From positions 1-35,882 of the forward strand of contig JANYDO010000026.1 of assembly GCA_025363605.1 (NCBI GenBank): a stretch of DNA of 35,882 nucleotides. Direction: 5' to 3'. Shown here piece after piece: positions 1 through 8,477 of the stretch. The translations under genes were made by a program, and so were the position numbers. The notes beneath the pieces are model-generated. The model searched no databases. It worked only from the letters and a program-made list of their open reading frames with translations, and was not told where the DNA came from. How positions within the stretch are numbered: the first letter of the stretch is position 1; each line of letters starts with the position of its first letter. Origin of the DNA: Candidatus Kapaibacterium sp. (GTDB lineage Bacteria > Bacteroidota > Ignavibacteria > Kapaibacteriales > UBA4661).

Positions 1-1268
1 GCTTCGAGTGGCGACATTCCTTGTTCGATTTTTTTGTAAATATTTTCCGTCACCACAATACCGTCGTCCACCACCAACCCCGTGGCAAGTACAATCGCAA
101 GCAGTGTCAGGACGTTTATCGAAAAACCAAAAATGTACATAATGAAAAATGCACCGATAAGCGACACCGGAATATCAATAAGCGGGCGCAACGCAATTTT
201 CCAATCACGAAAAAAGAGAAAAATGACGATAACGACCAGCACGAAAGCCACTGCTAGGGTTTCCTCCACTTCTTTAATCGAAGCCCGCACCGAGCGGCTG
301 CGGTCAATACCAACGGCAATAACAATATCGGGCGGCATTTCACGCTTGATAATCTCAAAACGGCGATAGAATTCATCGGCAATATTGACCAAATTCGCGC
401 CCGGCTGCGGAATAACTGCAATCGAAACACCCGGCGAGTTATTCCGCTTGAGCGAAGTTTCTTCGTTTTCAGGACCAAGCTCGGCTCGCCCAATGTCGCG
501 GAAACGAATAATACGGTTATTCGTTTGTACCAAAATCAGATTGTTGAAATCTTCTTCATTATCCAAACGACCGAAAGTTTTAACCGTCATTTCGGTTTGA
601 TTCCCGTAGATTTTACCACTCGGAAGCTCAACATTTTCACGACTTAGTGCATCTTGCACGTCTTGGATGGTGAGATTATAGGCGGCAAGACGCGAGGGGT
701 CAATCCACATCCGCATAGCATAGCGCTTTAGACCGAAAACCAATACCTGACTCACTCCGGGAATCGTTTGCAAACGCTCCTGCAAGACGTTTTCCGCATA
801 CGCCGAGAGTTGCAAGATATTCATGGAGCGACTCTGCACGGGCATAAAAATTATTGGATCGCCGCTTGCATCTGCCTTGGTGACAACGGGCGGCGCATCA
901 ATATCCTGCGGAAGCTGACGTAGCGCCTGCGAGACCTTATCCCGCACGTCATTGGCGGCTTGCTCTAAGTTTGCTTCTACGTTAAATTCCACCGTGATAC
1001 TACTCACCCCAAGTGCGCTCGTGGAAGAAATCGTGCGCACACCCTGTACGCCGTTTATTGCCTTCTCCAGAGGCTCCGTGATTTGCGATTCCACAATCTC
1101 AGGATTCGCACCGGAATACACGGTGCGGACGCTGATAACAGGCGGGTCAATGGCAGGAAATTCGCGTACACCCAAAAAGGTGTAGCCCATAATACCAAAG
1201 AGAGTAATGGTCAGCGACATCACAATCGCAAAAACGGGGCGTTTGAGGCTCAGACTGGGTAGATTCAT
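1..1268 (-). CDS. RND efflux permease, HAE1/AcrB-like (partial, N-terminal part)
   Basis: Inner-membrane proton-driven pump subunit of a tripartite efflux system; only the first ~422 residues are in the window and the C-terminal two thirds lie beyond base 1. The start is the ATG at 1268 (MNLPSLSLKRPVFAIVMSL), giving the usual cytoplasmic tip followed by TM1. The porter-domain sequence REFPAIDPPVISVRTVYSG and the stretch EPLEKAINGVQGVRTISSTS are typical of HAE1 permeases. TM2 and TM3 follow after about residue 335. The TM4 motif GLVVDDGIVVTEN carries the paired Asp residues D401 and D402 used for proton relay. The substrate cannot be told from sequence. No membrane-fusion partner is visible here; it may lie to the left. 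There is no clear ribosome binding site, and a 16-bp tandem repeat lies in the leader. Family is certain, substrate unknown. Confidence 0.93.
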   Translation of the reverse strand, partial: MNLPSLSLKRPVFAIVMSLTITLFGIMGYTFLGVREFPAIDPPVISVRTVYSGANPEIVESQITEPLEKAINGVQGVRTISSTSALGVSSITVEFNVEANLEQAANDVRDKVSQALRQLPQDIDAPPVVTKADASGDPIIFMPVQSRSMNILQLSAYAENVLQERLQTIPGVSQVLVFGLKRYAMRMWIDPSRLAAYNLTIQDVQDALSRENVELPSGKIYGNQTEMTVKTFGRLDNEEDFNNLILVQTNNRIIRFRDIGRAELGPENEETSLKRNNSPGVSIAVIPQPGANLVNIADEFYRRFEIIKREMPPDIVIAVGIDRSRSVRASIKEVEETLAVAFVLVVIVIFLFFRDWKIALRPLIDIPVSLIGAFFIMYIFGFSINVLTLLAIVLATGLVVDDGIVVTENIYKKIEQGMSPLE

Positions 1269-1290
1269 GGCGGGTGGTGATTATATAATG

Positions 1291-1338
1291 GAGAAAAACG
1301 TCAGCAGAGAAAAACGTCAGCAGAGAAAAATTTCAGCA
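1291..1338. repeat. 16-bp tandem repeat, three units
   Basis: Three head-to-tail units of GAGAAAAACGTCAGCA start at 1291, 1307 and 1323. The third reads TT instead of CG in its middle. The array begins 23 bp upstream of the RND permease start codon, so it is probably in that gene's promoter or leader. Confidence 0.85.
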
Positions 1339-1362
1339 GAGAGCGGTCAAAGAGTACGATTT

Positions 1363-1448
1363 GGACACGGATTTTAGAGATTGTTACGGATTGACAACAA
1401 CATTGCTGTATTAGTGGTTATCCGTTTTTATCCGTCAAATCCGTGTCC
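1363..1448. repeat. Inverted repeat rich in CGGAT/ATCCG, REP-like
   Basis: The 12-bp arms GGACACGGATTT (1363-1374) and AAATCCGTGTCC (1437-1448) are perfect reverse complements. The interior carries further CGGAT (about 1387) and ATCCG (about 1420 and 1430) words, so several alternative pairings are possible. It lies just past the stop of the beta-barrel gene and could end or protect that transcript. It lacks the U-run of a standard terminator. Confidence 0.7.
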
Positions 1449-1462
1449 TCATCTTTTTATCA

Positions 1463-2260
1463 CTAAAACTTATATTTCACCGAAAGTCCCGGGCGAAGCG
1501 AATTCACCGTCCACTTCAAATCCTTCACAACTGGCATCAGACCAAGGGAATAGAAAACTTCGGGATGCACCGTCAAGCGGTCAATAATCGGAATGGCATA
1601 GCTCAAGCCCGCAAACGGTGCGACAGCAAACGTCGTAGCGCTCGGTAGCGCTCCGGCTGTTGAATTTCGTGTGCGAATCGGCGTTGTGCCGGAGTAGAAG
1701 CTGCCATCGCTTGGCGCAATCAAAGTTTCACCTTGAGAATAATTCGCTTTGGTCATAAAACTCAGGCGCACACCGGCATGGACGGACAAACCTTCCCACA
1801 CATTGTAGTTTGCCATAGGTTCAATGTTGATAACCTGATAGTCGGTCGTAATCGCATATTCGCTTGTAGCATCGGCAAAGGAACCATCATCGCGCCCTAC
1901 GCGGTAGGTTGCTGTCGTCTTCAGCGTTGCGTTTTGCGTAGCATAGCCGCCACGCAAGCCCACACCGAAACGCTCGTCAAGCATATATTCCATCACCAGT
2001 CCAAAAGCGGGGTTCCAAGCGTTTGTATTAGAGAATGCTGCCGGTTCGTTCGTACCGCCCGTGCGCGGCGTAAAGATCGGCACATTAGGCAAATCGAGGA
2101 AATTTGCATTGTGCATATCCATACCGTATGTGCCATACAGACCAATAGAAAAGCGGCGTACGCGACTGATTTGCGCCTCAAGCGTAGGAGCTGTCCACGC
2201 AAGAAGCGTCACAAGCACAAACGCTAGAATCAGTGCGGTTTTGAAAGTGTTGCGTTGCAT
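1463..2260 (-). CDS. Outer-membrane beta-barrel protein (265 aa)
   Basis: Predicted outer-membrane barrel of unknown specific role. The N-terminus (MQRNTFKTALILAFVLVTLLAWTA) is a signal peptide with likely cleavage near LEAQ (about residue 30). The mature part alternates polar and hydrophobic residues in strand-length blocks, with aromatic girdle residues such as FSIGLYGTYGMDM, FGLVMEYMLDERFGVGLRGGY and VWEGLSVHAGVRLSFM. It ends GLSVKYKF, with the terminal Phe expected for BAM-inserted proteins. Length fits the 8-stranded PorT/OmpA-like barrels common in Bacteroidota. It sits between the RND permease and the secreted protease on the same strand, separated from both by repeat-bearing gaps, so co-transcription is uncertain. 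No clear Shine-Dalgarno precedes the ATG. The barrel call is strong; no precise function can be given. Confidence 0.8.
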   Translation of the reverse strand: MQRNTFKTALILAFVLVTLLAWTAPTLEAQISRVRRFSIGLYGTYGMDMHNANFLDLPNVPIFTPRTGGTNEPAAFSNTNAWNPAFGLVMEYMLDERFGVGLRGGYATQNATLKTTATYRVGRDDGSFADATSEYAITTDYQVINIEPMANYNVWEGLSVHAGVRLSFMTKANYSQGETLIAPSDGSFYSGTTPIRTRNSTAGALPSATTFAVAPFAGLSYAIPIIDRLTVHPEVFYSLGLMPVVKDLKWTVNSLRPGLSVKYKF

Positions 2261-2325
2261 AATTGTTGAAAATTGAGATAAAAAATTTCGTTATTCAGAT
2301 GTTCTCATATAGCCTACTTCTTTAT

Positions 2326-2382
2326 GGTAGCACAGACATTTTTGTCCGTGAATTTCGCAAGACAAATACTGCCTGTGCTACC
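2326..2382. repeat. Dispersed palindromic repeat, copy A
   Basis: The arms GGTAGCACAG (2326-2335) and CTGTGCTACC (2373-2382) are perfect reverse complements around a diverged centre. The left side continues as ACATTTTTGTCCGTG. The same arm sequence recurs at 11542-11645 and in half form at 28041-28064. It lies in the 3' flank of the protease gene, between it and the beta-barrel gene. Confidence 0.85.
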
Positions 2383-2410
2383 GAAGAATTATTGCCCGGG
2401 GAAGCCCAGA

Positions 2411-5400
2411 TTACCGCACTATCTGTACCGTTTGCGTTGCCTTGCCGTCATTAGAGCGCAGCGTCAGCAGATATGAGCCGCTTGGAAGCGTGCTCGTGGG
2501 AATGCGGATAGTATGCTCGCCTGATTTCAGGCTACTCATCAATTCCTCGCGAACAGGCTTTCCGGTAATGTCGCTCAGGACAACATTCATATCGCCTTCA
2601 TCCGCTTTACGGAAGGTGACAGTTATCACGTCGGTTGCAGGATTGGGACTGCTTTGCACAATCACCAAACTTGCCATAGGCGAGAAGAACAACTGCTGCC
2701 CTCCGGCTTGGTTGACATTTGTGAGAATAAAATTACCAAAAGACTGCAAGAGAATCAGGTCCCCAGCGCTAGGGTCAGCTAGCTTGATGGTATTCAACAA
2801 TGTAATGGTTGAGCCGGTTGCATTACCAATAGCCGCACGGAACGTCGGAGTAATGACCGTATCGGCAGCACTTCCGGGCGGAATAGCAAAAACAACCGTC
2901 CGCACAGCGCTTGCCACCGTATTCGAGACGGCAAGATTTGTAAGGTTGGTCGGCTCTAAGAGCGTTGCATTATAGCTCATAGAGATAAGCATTGTGCGTC
3001 CTTGCGGAATACGATGACGGTTGCGTACAAGAATCGGCATCGGAACGCTTGCGCCCGGCGACGCAGAATAGAGCGCATTGGACTGAGCGGCAGCTTTTTG
3101 CAAGAATGCTTGCGGAGCGCCCAAAATAGTGAGTCTTCCCGATACCGCACTGATATTTGCATTGGTTGCAAAGGAATCTTCGAGACGCAAAACCGTTGTG
3201 GTATCATTGCCAAGCACCGCACGGTAGCGTAAGCGAGCCATGACGGTATCTGTGCCATTCGGAGTGAACGTAAGGCGCACGACGCGCTGATTGTCGTACA
3301 CGCTACCGGTGGAGGCGGCATCAAGCGGCTGTAAGACTGTTGCATTCAGGCGAAGATTGGTGTAGATGGTCGTGTTTGCAGGCAAATTACGAATACCACG
3401 TAGTGTAATCGGTATCGTAATGTCGTCGCCGATTTGCGCCGTAGCGTCCACCGTTGCCAGCGTTGCGCGGGCGGCTGCGGCTTCTGCACTAGCACGTAAG
3501 TCCACTGTCATTACAGGGAACTCAGCATTGCTCCGCACTACTAACCGCGCTTCTTTCTGCCCGCCGGAAGTTGGCGCAAAATAGACGGTTGCCGTGGAAG
3601 AGATATTCGGTGCAATTCTCGTTCCTGCCGGAATTTCTCGCACGAGGCGGAATTCACTTGCGTTTTTGCCTTCAATCGAAACACTCGTTACCGTTACCGT
3701 ATCGCGTCCGGCGCTGCGAATCCCCATTCCAAGCGTCGCAGAAGTTGCATTGGGAGCGGTAGTGGCAAAGAACTGCGTAGTAAGCGGCACAACAAGACGA
3801 CGCAGCGCATTACCACTGCCGAAAAGTTGTACTGTTTCCGAACCGGGCGCGAGGTCGTGTGTGAGCGTCATTACGCCCATACGTACGCCAACATCTTTCG
3901 GGCGGAAATTCACCGTCAGACCAAAACTTTCATTCTGCGCAAGGCGAATCGGAAGCGCCGTGTTCACGGTAAATTCGCTCCCGTTCAAGCCGCCAAAATC
4001 GATGCGCGAAATGGTCATGCTGCCAGTACTGCTATTGCGCAGGTTAATGCGCTGCGTACCGGTGGTGTTCACGTTCACCAGACCGAAATTGAAAGAATAC
4101 GGACTCGGTGAAGAATTAATAACGTCCGCCGTTGCACGCGCTGTTACTTGTATTGCTCTTGGCAAACCACCGATGCTGCCAACGCGTAACCGTGCGGAGT
4201 CGGCTTTATCGCTATACATAATAATATCAACCAATTTCTCACCTGCTAGTATGGGCGAGTAGGCAATAGAAAGCGTTTGCGATGTTCCGGGCTGAATAGT
4301 AAAAGGAAGCGGTGTAAGCAAGCTAAACTCATTACTTTGGACGGTATTAAGCGTTGCGTGCAAAAACGCGGCTTTCGTTACGGTTATCGGCTCGGTTCCC
4401 ATGTTCCGAAGAGAAATGAGATTTACTATCCGCGTTGTACCAATAGGTACGAGACTGAGAGGGGGCAAAGCACCTGTGAGCGAGAACGGCGGCAAACGGT
4501 CGAAGCGACTAAAGAAACCCGATGTCCCGGTCAAATCTACTCCAACATCGTTAAAGTAGCGCAGAAGTGCTGTCGGGCGTTGCCCTTCACCTGAAAGCGG
4601 CATCAGAGACGTTACGCCGTCGTAGGTAATACGCAGTGCAGCATCACGTGAACGCGGTAAACTGGGCGAAAACGCAACTTGCACTTCTCTCGTGGCATTC
4701 GGAGCAATCGTTATCGGTGTTTGAGTAAGCACACGAAATTCGCCACTTGTGCCATCTACTGACGGCACAATGCTCAAATCGGCTATTGTCATCGGATTCG
4801 GGCTGATATTTGCCATTGTTACCGTTAGCGTCTTTACTGTGCCAATTGTTACGGGCAGAACAGAAACAACAGCTCCCGCAAGACGAATGGTGTTATTGAA
4901 ATCCAGCCCCGTTGCAAGCGGCGGATTAGTCCAGAGAACGCCACCAGAGCGAGCAGTTGCGGTTAGTTGCGTTGTGCGCTGGAATGACACCACACGCGGC
5001 GTATTAAGTGCAGCGAAATCACCCGGCGTATAGACATAGACTAAGCCCGACGGCGGAGCAATGTCAGGGAAAAGGTCGCAACGGTCGGTACTTGCTGCTG
5101 CTGGTGAGGAAGTAAGCCAGTTATTTTGCTGGAAATTTACTAAACGGCTATTAAAATCTGAGACGTTTTTCCCGCGCAAACCCACTTGCCCACGAATCAA
5201 GAACCCATCAAGCGTATAGCTCATTTTATCGTAGGCAAATTCAATGCGGTTGCTGCCCTCATAAAGTCGAATTTGGAAATTCAAGTCCGCATCCGGCGAA
5301 GCTCCGGTTGCGCCAACAACGGAAGTCCGTTTCCATTGCACAATAAACACGCGATTCGGAGCATCGCCTTTCGTGGCATAGCGAATAGTACCATCGGCAA

Positions 5401-8053
5401 GTGTGAAAAGGTCAAGTGCAAATCCTGCAATAATACCATCTGCGCCGTAGGTAGCATCACCAATCGGCGAACGCACGAAATCGGTTTCAGTAATAGATGA
5501 CCGCGCCGGATTAAATGCCAAAAAGCCGTTTGATACAAGGCGTACACTCGTGTAGGTATTAGGACCAAACTGGAACGGGAATGGCAATACAACATCTTTT
5601 TCATCATCATCCAAGTTAGCACCGGCGCTTGCAAATGGGAAATTATCATCGGTAATTTCTGTGTACGTTTCTTGACGCATAGAAAACTGATAGCCGTTTG
5701 CAATGGGTGTGCCAGCGCTACTTGTCGGCACAATACCATCAGACATTCCCACAACGTTAAAGTTTGCTGTGCGCTGCCCGGTCGCACCTACCGTAGGCTT
5801 GAAAATAATTTGCCGCGTCGTCGAAGCTCCCGGCTCAAGTTTCGTACCGTCAAGCACCGTAGCTAGATTAAATTCACTTGCATTCGCCCCTGTGAATGTC
5901 TGCGTGGCAGCCGTTACAGTAATGTTCTGATTTCCGGTGTTTGTAATGCGCACCGTGCCTGTTGTCGGCACGGGAGTCGTTCCTAAATCAATCGTAGGCG
6001 AGACCGCCAGTTGCGGTGTGGCGCTGCTGGCTGGCAATTGGAAGACGATACTTACACGCTCATAGTTCACGTAGGAACCGGAACGATAGGTAACAAGGAA
6101 ATCGGCAACGTCGGTAGTACCGGCAGAAGCACTCGCTCCGGGCTGAAGTTGAATGGTAAACTCCGCATCTTTGCGTTGCCCCGTAGCCAAATTACCAATG
6201 CTCACGGTAGGTTGCAAAGCCGTAATCGTGGGGTCAATCGGCGTAAGCGTGACGCTCACATCAGAAGCACCTGAAAGGATGTTTTTCACCGAAAGAATAA
6301 AACGCTTCGGCTCAAAACTTGTCAGCAAGCCGTTTACAGCATCAAGGCTATTGCCCGCGCCAACAATACCCGGCAGAAGCTCGCCTGTGCCGTTCAGAGT
6401 GCGGTTGATGTTCAATGCGCGGTAGGCGTTCATCCGCCCGAAATAGAACGAAGGACGTGCCGAAGCGCCCGGAACAAGGACATTTTCCGACGTTCCGCGA
6501 ATCTGCTGTGTTACTTGCTGCGGTGTCCATTCGGGGTGCAACGTGCGCACAAGAGCCGCAATGCCGCTCACCAACGGCGAAGCCATAGAAGTACCGCTAT
6601 ATTGAGTGTAACGACTTCCAATAACCGAACTAAGAATATTGCTTCCGGGTGCAAAAACTGATGTCTTTATACCAAAGTTGGAAAAGCCGGATGGAACGTC
6701 GTTTTCATCAGATGAACCAACAGACAAAACATTGTCGTAAGAAGCAGGCACAAAGTCGTCGTCCATAAGCACACCGGAATTACCCGCAGCCGCTACGACA
6801 AGGGTTCCGAGGGCTGTTGCTGTGTTGACAATATCCTGCGCTGCCTGACTAAAGCCACCGGAACCGCCCCACGAGCAATTCACGACAGAAGCACCCATCT
6901 GAGCGGCATAGAGAATACCTTCGTAGCCAAGAATAACGCTTGTAGCATTTGCAGGATCTTCTGTGGCTTGTTTTATGGGAAGAATACGGCAACGAAATCC
7001 CGAACCTAAGCCACCGACACTATTATTTGCCGTTGCTCCCGCGATACCCGCTACGTGCGAACCGTGATTGATACCGTCTTCCATATCAAGATCGCGGAAA
7101 GGACGAGGGCGGGGGTCATTGTCGGGGCGATAGATAGACGCAGCACGGTCAGCAGCGCTCACATTGCCGATAAAATCCCAGCCGCGCCAGTCATCTACTT
7201 TACCGTTATTGTCGTCGTCCACGCCATTCGTGCGCTTATCGCGTCCCATAGCATCCATGCCGGATTCGCCCGGATTTGTCCAGATATTATCTTTTAAGTC
7301 TTCATGTTCAATATCCACACCGCTATCGCAAATGGCGATAATCGTTTTTTCGCTGCCTTGCGTGATACCCCATGCTTTTTCTGCCTCTATTCGCGCCCAT
7401 TGGTATTGCTTGGTGAAAAGCGGATCTGTGGGGGTAACGCGGTCTTGTAAGACTTGATAGATGCGAATCGGCTCGGCATATTCCACTTCGGGATTCTTCG
7501 CAAGCTCATCACAGAGTTTCTGCACGTCCACACCCGGCTCGAAGCGCACTGCATAGAGCCGCCCCAGACCGTAGGTGTCGCTTGTGAGCATAGCACCGCT
7601 ATTGTGCGGCGTGGAAACGGGACGAATCTCGCGCACGTTCACGCCTTCCAGCGTACTCATCAGCACCGAGGATTGGAAGGTCTTTGCGCCTTTGCCCATA
7701 GTGAAAAGCTCACGGGTTTTGACATAAATAGCGCCCTTTTCGTATGTGCCTTCTTTGAGTGCTTGGCGGCGCGGAGCTTTAGCGAGGTTGTACATCCCAT
7801 TGGCAAGCTGGCTTCCCGGAATGAGAGAGCGTCTTTTTATTTGAACTATGGTGTTGGCACGTGCATCTTCCTTCGTACGCTTCTGTACAGTGGCACTTGC
7901 GTCGGCACTGGATGATTGCGCAAAAAGTTCAAAAGCAAAGGGCAAAAGGAGTGCCCAAGCCATGACAAAGCATATGGCAAAACGCACAGCGCACGAGCGC
8001 AAGATTGCAGACCGCAATGCACGAGAGGTCGCACCAGTACGGGGTTGATTCAT
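2411..8053 (-). CDS. Secreted subtilisin-like (S8) serine protease with T9SS sorting tail
   Basis: An 1880-aa exported peptidase. I start it at the ATG at 8053, preceded by AAGGAT at 7-bp spacing; the frame is open to 8131 but that extension is poor. Residues 1-46 form a signal peptide with a long basic n-region, cleaved near ELFAQ. The S8 catalytic domain spans about 215-550: Asp243 (ICDSGVD), His330 (NHGSHVAG), oxyanion Asn425 (AAAGNSG) and Ser489 (GTSMASP) are all present, so it should be active. Beyond it lie a choice-of-anchor-D domain (about 680-785), a nidogen-like beta domain (about 790-985), more anchor-D repeats (about 1030-1530), two cohesin-like copies (about 1535-1785) and a C-terminal type A T9SS signal starting SSPNPATDVITVTF. 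It is therefore expected to cross the outer membrane by T9SS and be surface-attached or released. The substrate is unknown. Confidence 0.93.
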   Translation of the reverse strand: MNQPRTGATSRALRSAILRSCAVRFAICFVMAWALLLPFAFELFAQSSSADASATVQKRTKEDARANTIVQIKRRSLIPGSQLANGMYNLAKAPRRQALKEGTYEKGAIYVKTRELFTMGKGAKTFQSSVLMSTLEGVNVREIRPVSTPHNSGAMLTSDTYGLGRLYAVRFEPGVDVQKLCDELAKNPEVEYAEPIRIYQVLQDRVTPTDPLFTKQYQWARIEAEKAWGITQGSEKTIIAICDSGVDIEHEDLKDNIWTNPGESGMDAMGRDKRTNGVDDDNNGKVDDWRGWDFIGNVSAADRAASIYRPDNDPRPRPFRDLDMEDGINHGSHVAGIAGATANNSVGGLGSGFRCRILPIKQATEDPANATSVILGYEGILYAAQMGASVVNCSWGGSGGFSQAAQDIVNTATALGTLVVAAAGNSGVLMDDDFVPASYDNVLSVGSSDENDVPSGFSNFGIKTSVFAPGSNILSSVIGSRYTQYSGTSMASPLVSGIAALVRTLHPEWTPQQVTQQIRGTSENVLVPGASARPSFYFGRMNAYRALNINRTLNGTGELLPGIVGAGNSLDAVNGLLTSFEPKRFILSVKNILSGASDVSVTLTPIDPTITALQPTVSIGNLATGQRKDAEFTIQLQPGASASAGTTDVADFLVTYRSGSYVNYERVSIVFQLPASSATPQLAVSPTIDLGTTPVPTTGTVRITNTGNQNITVTAATQTFTGANASEFNLATVLDGTKLEPGASTTRQIIFKPTVGATGQRTANFNVVGMSDGIVPTSSAGTPIANGYQFSMRQETYTEITDDNFPFASAGANLDDDEKDVVLPFPFQFGPNTYTSVRLVSNGFLAFNPARSSITETDFVRSPIGDATYGADGIIAGFALDLFTLADGTIRYATKGDAPNRVFIVQWKRTSVVGATGASPDADLNFQIRLYEGSNRIEFAYDKMSYTLDGFLIRGQVGLRGKNVSDFNSRLVNFQQNNWLTSSPAAASTDRCDLFPDIAPPSGLVYVYTPGDFAALNTPRVVSFQRTTQLTATARSGGVLWTNPPLATGLDFNNTIRLAGAVVSVLPVTIGTVKTLTVTMANISPNPMTIADLSIVPSVDGTSGEFRVLTQTPITIAPNATREVQVAFSPSLPRSRDAALRITYDGVTSLMPLSGEGQRPTALLRYFNDVGVDLTGTSGFFSRFDRLPPFSLTGALPPLSLVPIGTTRIVNLISLRNMGTEPITVTKAAFLHATLNTVQSNEFSLLTPLPFTIQPGTSQTLSIAYSPILAGEKLVDIIMYSDKADSARLRVGSIGGLPRAIQVTARATADVINSSPSPYSFNFGLVNVNTTGTQRINLRNSSTGSMTISRIDFGGLNGSEFTVNTALPIRLAQNESFGLTVNFRPKDVGVRMGVMTLTHDLAPGSETVQLFGSGNALRRLVVPLTTQFFATTAPNATSATLGMGIRSAGRDTVTVTSVSIEGKNASEFRLVREIPAGTRIAPNISSTATVYFAPTSGGQKEARLVVRSNAEFPVMTVDLRASAEAAAARATLATVDATAQIGDDITIPITLRGIRNLPANTTIYTNLRLNATVLQPLDAASTGSVYDNQRVVRLTFTPNGTDTVMARLRYRAVLGNDTTTVLRLEDSFATNANISAVSGRLTILGAPQAFLQKAAAQSNALYSASPGASVPMPILVRNRHRIPQGRTMLISMSYNATLLEPTNLTNLAVSNTVASAVRTVVFAIPPGSAADTVITPTFRAAIGNATGSTITLLNTIKLADPSAGDLILLQSFGNFILTNVNQAGGQQLFFSPMASLVIVQSSPNPATDVITVTFRKADEGDMNVVLSDITGKPVREELMSSLKSGEHTIRIPTSTLPSGSYLLTLRSNDGKATQTVQIVR

Positions 8054-8477
8054 TGAACTATCCTTATAGAAAAATGGAAAAATCACAATGTGAGAAATGT
8101 AAATGAGTATGTGTTTTTGGGTCGGTATCATTTTTCACCTTCAAGCGTAATGCCTTAGAATGTTGACAGTAATGGAGAACATGAGACAAAACGAGGTGGA
8201 ATTCTTTGTAGTCAAGAAGTGTACTCTTGCGAAGTGCGCAATAAGATTTGGAAACTAGGGAAATTTTCGCATAAAATCAATACCAAATCACCGTGCGCGT
8301 ACAATTCTCATAAATTTCTCCGTGAAAATCGTTTTTGCGTAATCTTCCTTTGTAGAGAATGTTTGTATGATTATTTTGAGCGTACTCCATAGAAAGCCGT
8401 CGTTCTATGGGTTTTTCGGCGCTTCATCCGTATTTTTGCCTACATTTTTTAGCGAATTTGAGGAGACCCAACCATCT
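8054..8477. other. Divergent intergenic region between protease and glmM
   Basis: This 424-bp region holds the upstream sequences of two divergently transcribed genes. For the plus strand a TTTG-N20-AATGTTTG promoter candidate is seen (8334-8365). For the minus strand only the protease ribosome binding site just before 8053 is clear; I find no TAnnTTTG box. The reading frame open from 8367 gives no recognisable protein before MSFIRS at 8478. Confidence 0.5.
8334..8365 (+). promoter_or_regulatory. Candidate Bacteroidota-type promoter for glmM operon
   Basis: TTTG at 8334-8337, then exactly 20 bp, then AATGTTTG at 8358-8365, one mismatch from the Bacteroidota -7 box TAnnTTTG. The spacing equals that of the better match upstream of the DHH gene. 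It would give a leader of about 105 nt before the ATG at 8478. Confidence 0.35.
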
